Positions 60,993 through 64,000 of a stretch of 64,000 nucleotides of DNA are shown piece after piece. Within the stretch, counting starts at the first letter, position 1. Every line of letters starts with the position of its first letter. The notes under the pieces are model-generated. The model was not told the origin of the DNA. It worked only from the letters and a program-made list of their open reading frames with translations, and ran no database searches. Position numbers and translations under genes: made by a program. The DNA comes from Bisporella sp. PMI_857. Taxonomy: Eukaryota > Ascomycota > Leotiomycetes > Helotiales > Helotiaceae. The stretch covers positions 310,001 to 374,000 of the forward strand of contig JAJSPD010000025.1 in NCBI GenBank assembly GCA_021307315.1, given 5' to 3'.

Positions 60993-61506
60993 CACCAACA
61001 CCCTCGTCCGTGACCGCTTTTACAGATATCATTTTCAAAACACACCCCCAAATTCCAGGCCCCCTGTAACCTTGTTTTTCCTTTAGGCCCTTCTGCGGCC
61101 AAGCAATCGGACACACACTCCATCTTGCATCTCATCTCACGCAGGCAGCTTGCCCAGGGCTAGGTTGACGCCTCCACACACACCTTCGAACCCGACATCC
61201 CTGCGCACTCGCGCCCACCTCCCAGTCTGAGCAAGAAACAACAACAACCAGAAACTTTAAGTACTTGACTTTGCCGCTATCCGGCATTCGGGAGCGGTCG
61301 TTTTCACTTTTATCTCGGCCTAGCCTGCACCCAAGTCGAATTTACAAAGTAGCTGCATTGTAATCCCGAGCTAGCCTGTCGACCCAGTTGTTTTCAGGGT
61401 GGTTTCCTTCAATCAGCCGCGCTGCATCGTTCCATCTCTCCTCTCTCCACCTCTTTTTTATGCACAATTATTATATTGGGCCATACTAATTATTTTATCT
61501 GGATCC

Positions 61507-61524
61507 CCTCTCTCTCTCTCTCTC
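61507..61524 (+). repeat. (CT)n dinucleotide repeat
   Basis: About nine CT units, typical of promoter-proximal pyrimidine tracts. Confidence 0.8.
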
Positions 61525-61813
61525 CGCCACGCGCGCAGAGGTTTGCTCGGCCCATAAATTTGGCCTTAGCATACCCCACCCTGTGGGCGAATAGTGCTGC
61601 AGAAGGAACTCACTAAGATATTTCACGTCTCTCCGCCTAACTTTCCGCCCTCCATCACCACTTCCACCACTGCTGCTGTGGACGTAGGGCCGAACAAATC
61701 TGCCCTCTGTCAGTCACGGTTTTTGCGATTCGGCAGAACCTTAGGTCATAGGGGCCTTTATCGGTCCTAAATAAACTTTGGTGGATTACTATCGGCGTTC
61801 AACACCCCCAAAA

Positions 61814-61836
61814 CCCCCCCCCCCCCCAAAAAAAAA
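61814..61836 (+). repeat. poly-C / poly-A junction
   Basis: About 14 C followed by about 9 A, roughly 400 bp before the CON7 ATG. Confidence 0.8.
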
Positions 61837-62222
61837 CAAATCGCGCGCAAATTCACTTTGGTGGAGGCGGCTTTAGCTTTTTCGCTCGCGTCCGTTCTTA
61901 GACAAATTTCTCTCCCACCACACCGTGCTTCGCCTCGACCAAATCAAGTCAAGACCAGATCAGACCCAGAACCACACTATTCTCTATTCCGAATAATTAC
62001 ACCGCGGTCAAAACGCTACAGCAACCTGCCGCCACTAAAGAAACTCCTTCCACAATCCCTGCATCTCGAGCTATTTCCCTTCCAGAGTAGCCTCGACCCA
62101 GAATAACAATCCATCTTACTCAAGACTTCGATCGTCATCCAGTCCCAATTCGTACTAGGAAGGCTCAATCTGCCAGACTAGAGGTTCATCATCCACCGCA
62201 CTCCAGATCTTGCTGCTGTAGT

Positions 62223-64000
62223 ATGTCCTTGGTCTCATCTTCACAACAACATAGTTTCAACTCGAATAATCCTTTGAAAGCCGACCCAATCTCATCCAAG
62301 ACCTCCATACCCACACACAACAACGCAAACGACGACGGCGACCTAGATCTCTATCGCGCGCTTCAAGACGAGAGCAGTTCTATGGAAAGAGGTGCACCCG
62401 ACTACTCGCAGACAGGTTTGCACACACCATACCCTACCGCGTTCACCGACGCCCAATCTGAAGACTCTCCTGCAGATCATTCATCTGCTGCACACTCACC
62501 TTTTCCTCAACACCACTCCGAATTGAGAGCGAACGGATACGCGACTTCTGCCACCCCGACATCAGAGTACGCTGCACAACACCCACCGTCAGCGCGTTCA
62601 ACAGGTTCATTCCCAGAACACGTCCCACGCCAGTATTACGCAGGAAGCAGCCATAGTGGTAGCAGTGGAGGAATGGCTCAACCACCAAGTCCGTCAATGC
62701 CTTTGCAAGATCGTTCGCATCAAAATTCCCAAATCAAGTCTGACCAGGATGTTCCTATAGATCCATCAATTGCGGCCTCGAGTCCAAGCTACCCTCCTCA
62801 AAACGGCCAATATTCACCATACCCAGCTCAGCACGATATGCAGCACGGCTACCCTGGCCACCCTACCGGAGCAATGTATCAACAACCAAGTACGTACACA
62901 TATTTATGATAGTCGCGATATTTCTGGCAGATACTGACGATGAATTTCAGGACCTGACTGGGCCGGCTACGGCCAACCACACGGGCTGCCTCATCAGTAC
63001 GCGGTATCTGGCGCACACACGCCAACGTCTGCCGCCTCAGCTCCAGGAGCTCGACCAGGTCAGGTATGTCAAGTTTTTAGATAATATTAATTAACATGAG
63101 AGTACTACAGGCCATGGAATGATGATTCCGACCACAGGATCTTCAAATATTTGTTTCTACGTGATCTAACATTATGATTAATTCTAGGTCTACTCGTTCG
63201 TCCCAATCCCTGGCGCGCAACAACACAAACGTCCCCGTCGCCGATACGAGGAGATTGAGCGTATGTACAAGTGTGGTTGGCAAGGGTGCGAGAAGGCATA
63301 TGGTACATTGAATCATTTGAATGCGCACGTCACCATGCAGTCGCATGGAACAAAGCGAACCCCCGAAGGTATGTGGATTTTGATCTATCTGTGGCATGAG
63401 TTGCATTTACACTCCAGCATGAATTTATCATCGCGTTTTTGTTTTGGTGTTCTAGCGTAGGCGAAGCCTGGTATGGCTAGTTCAAGAATCTCGGGATGAT
63501 TTTCATTGGCGTTAGGCTAGGTCTGACCGAGGACTGGGGATAACCTCACCACGCCGCCACTAGCAAGGGTCGACCAAAGTTACGGGTCACATTCGTGTAA
63601 CGTGAGCATGCACTAACATTGTCGCTTCATAGAGTTCAAGGAGATCCGCAAGGAATGGAAGGCGCGCAAGAAGGAAGAGGAGAATGCCCGCAAGGCCGAA
63701 GAGGATCGCAATCGAGCTAACCAACCCGATTCACAACATCCAGGAGTTCACGCCGCCAACTATCAACAAGGGGATCGCCCTCATTTGCCACCTATTGGAT
63801 ATCAACCTGGCTCCCAGGTTCCTGGTAAGCCATACCACCCTACCAGCTTCTATCCTGATAGTTACTAACTCCTCTCATAGGACAATACCAACAAGCCCCT
63901 CCTCAAGCTGGTGGTGTTCAACAGCTTCAGGAGTACGGCAGCCAACCAAACATGTCATACCCTGCGTACCCAGCCTCTCCATATGGCCAGCAGCCCAGCC
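62223..64000 (+). CDS. CON7: CON7-type C2H2 zinc-finger transcription factor (3' truncated)
   Basis: Nuclear regulator of conidium and infection-structure morphogenesis in Magnaporthe, with a wide set of cell-wall targets there. Exons 62223..62889, 62951..63063, 63188..63368, 63633..63824, 63881..>64000; introns 61, 124, 264, 56 nt. A Ser/Pro/Gln-rich N-terminus (RALQDESSSMERGAPDYSQ) leads to the signature VYSFVPIPGAQQHKRPRRRY. The single C2H2 finger lies in YKCGWQGCEKAYGTLNHLNA and ends at HVTMQSHG (C-x4-C, H-x5-H). EFKEIRKEWKARKKEEEN, a basic helix, and a Gln/Pro-rich tail follow; the end lies beyond the window. Start at the first ATG; Met at 62391 (MERGAPD) is an alternative. Intron 63064..63187 holds a second tacag acceptor. 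Confidence 0.9.

Larger units (their letters stand above)
52202..62222. other. 10-kb gene-poor region upstream of CON7
   Basis: No frame in this stretch shows a recognisable domain. 52.2-54.5 kb holds mixed short frames; 54.6-57.4 kb has several microsatellites; 60.4-62.2 kb is C/T-rich with CTCTG, CAGCC, CATCAG and CT repeats and then a C/A tract, resembling a very long 5' UTR or promoter of CON7. Transcription units (lncRNA, UTR introns) cannot be read from sequence alone. Confidence 0.45.

Overview
The window is nuclear DNA of a filamentous ascomycete. Evidence: dense genes with many 44-70 nt GT-AG introns carrying CTRAY-type branch sites, a CON7-type C2H2 factor, a HET-domain gene, a type I metacaspase, peroxisomal uricase and fungal-style RIF1, RICTOR, SWC3 and TYR1. 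The protein flavour suggests Leotiomycetes (Botrytis/Sclerotinia/Rhynchosporium-like), but this is inference. Gene models were built by hand: exon sums are divisible by three and joined residues match known family motifs unless stated.

Layout. 1-15.4 kb is housekeeping: 3' end of an alpha/beta hydrolase (+), N-myristoyltransferase (-), an ABHD12-like hydrolase with an 8-nt micro-exon (-), SWC3 of the SWR1 complex (+), RIF1 (+), glucose-6-phosphate 1-epimerase (+). 15.4-25.9 kb holds a 67-residue protein with a Cys-rich tail (+), RICTOR/TSC11 of TORC2 (-) and urate oxidase with a peroxisomal SKL tail (+). 25.9-34.2 kb is an accessory-looking island: a HET-domain protein (+), a TATA-driven small secreted protein (+) and a decayed SnoaL-like gene with two in-frame TGA codons (-). 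34.8-50.7 kb returns to housekeeping: eIF3c/NIP1 (-), metacaspase (-), a 133-residue conserved-looking protein (-), AAR2 (+), TYR1 (-), 40S proteins uS11 and uS9 in convergent orientation, and ESCRT-II VPS22 (+). 50.7-62.2 kb has no convincing gene except a weak secreted-protein candidate; it is rich in simple repeats and ends at CON7 (+), cut by the window edge.

The genes form no single pathway. Regulatory logic can be read at divergent promoters: ABHD12/SWC3 share 438 bp containing an overlapping TGACTCA/CACGTG element, TYR1/uS11 share 312 bp with a TGACTCA (GCN4/CPC1-type) site, and uS9/VPS22 share 230 bp. No tRNA, rRNA, CRISPR array or intact transposon was found.
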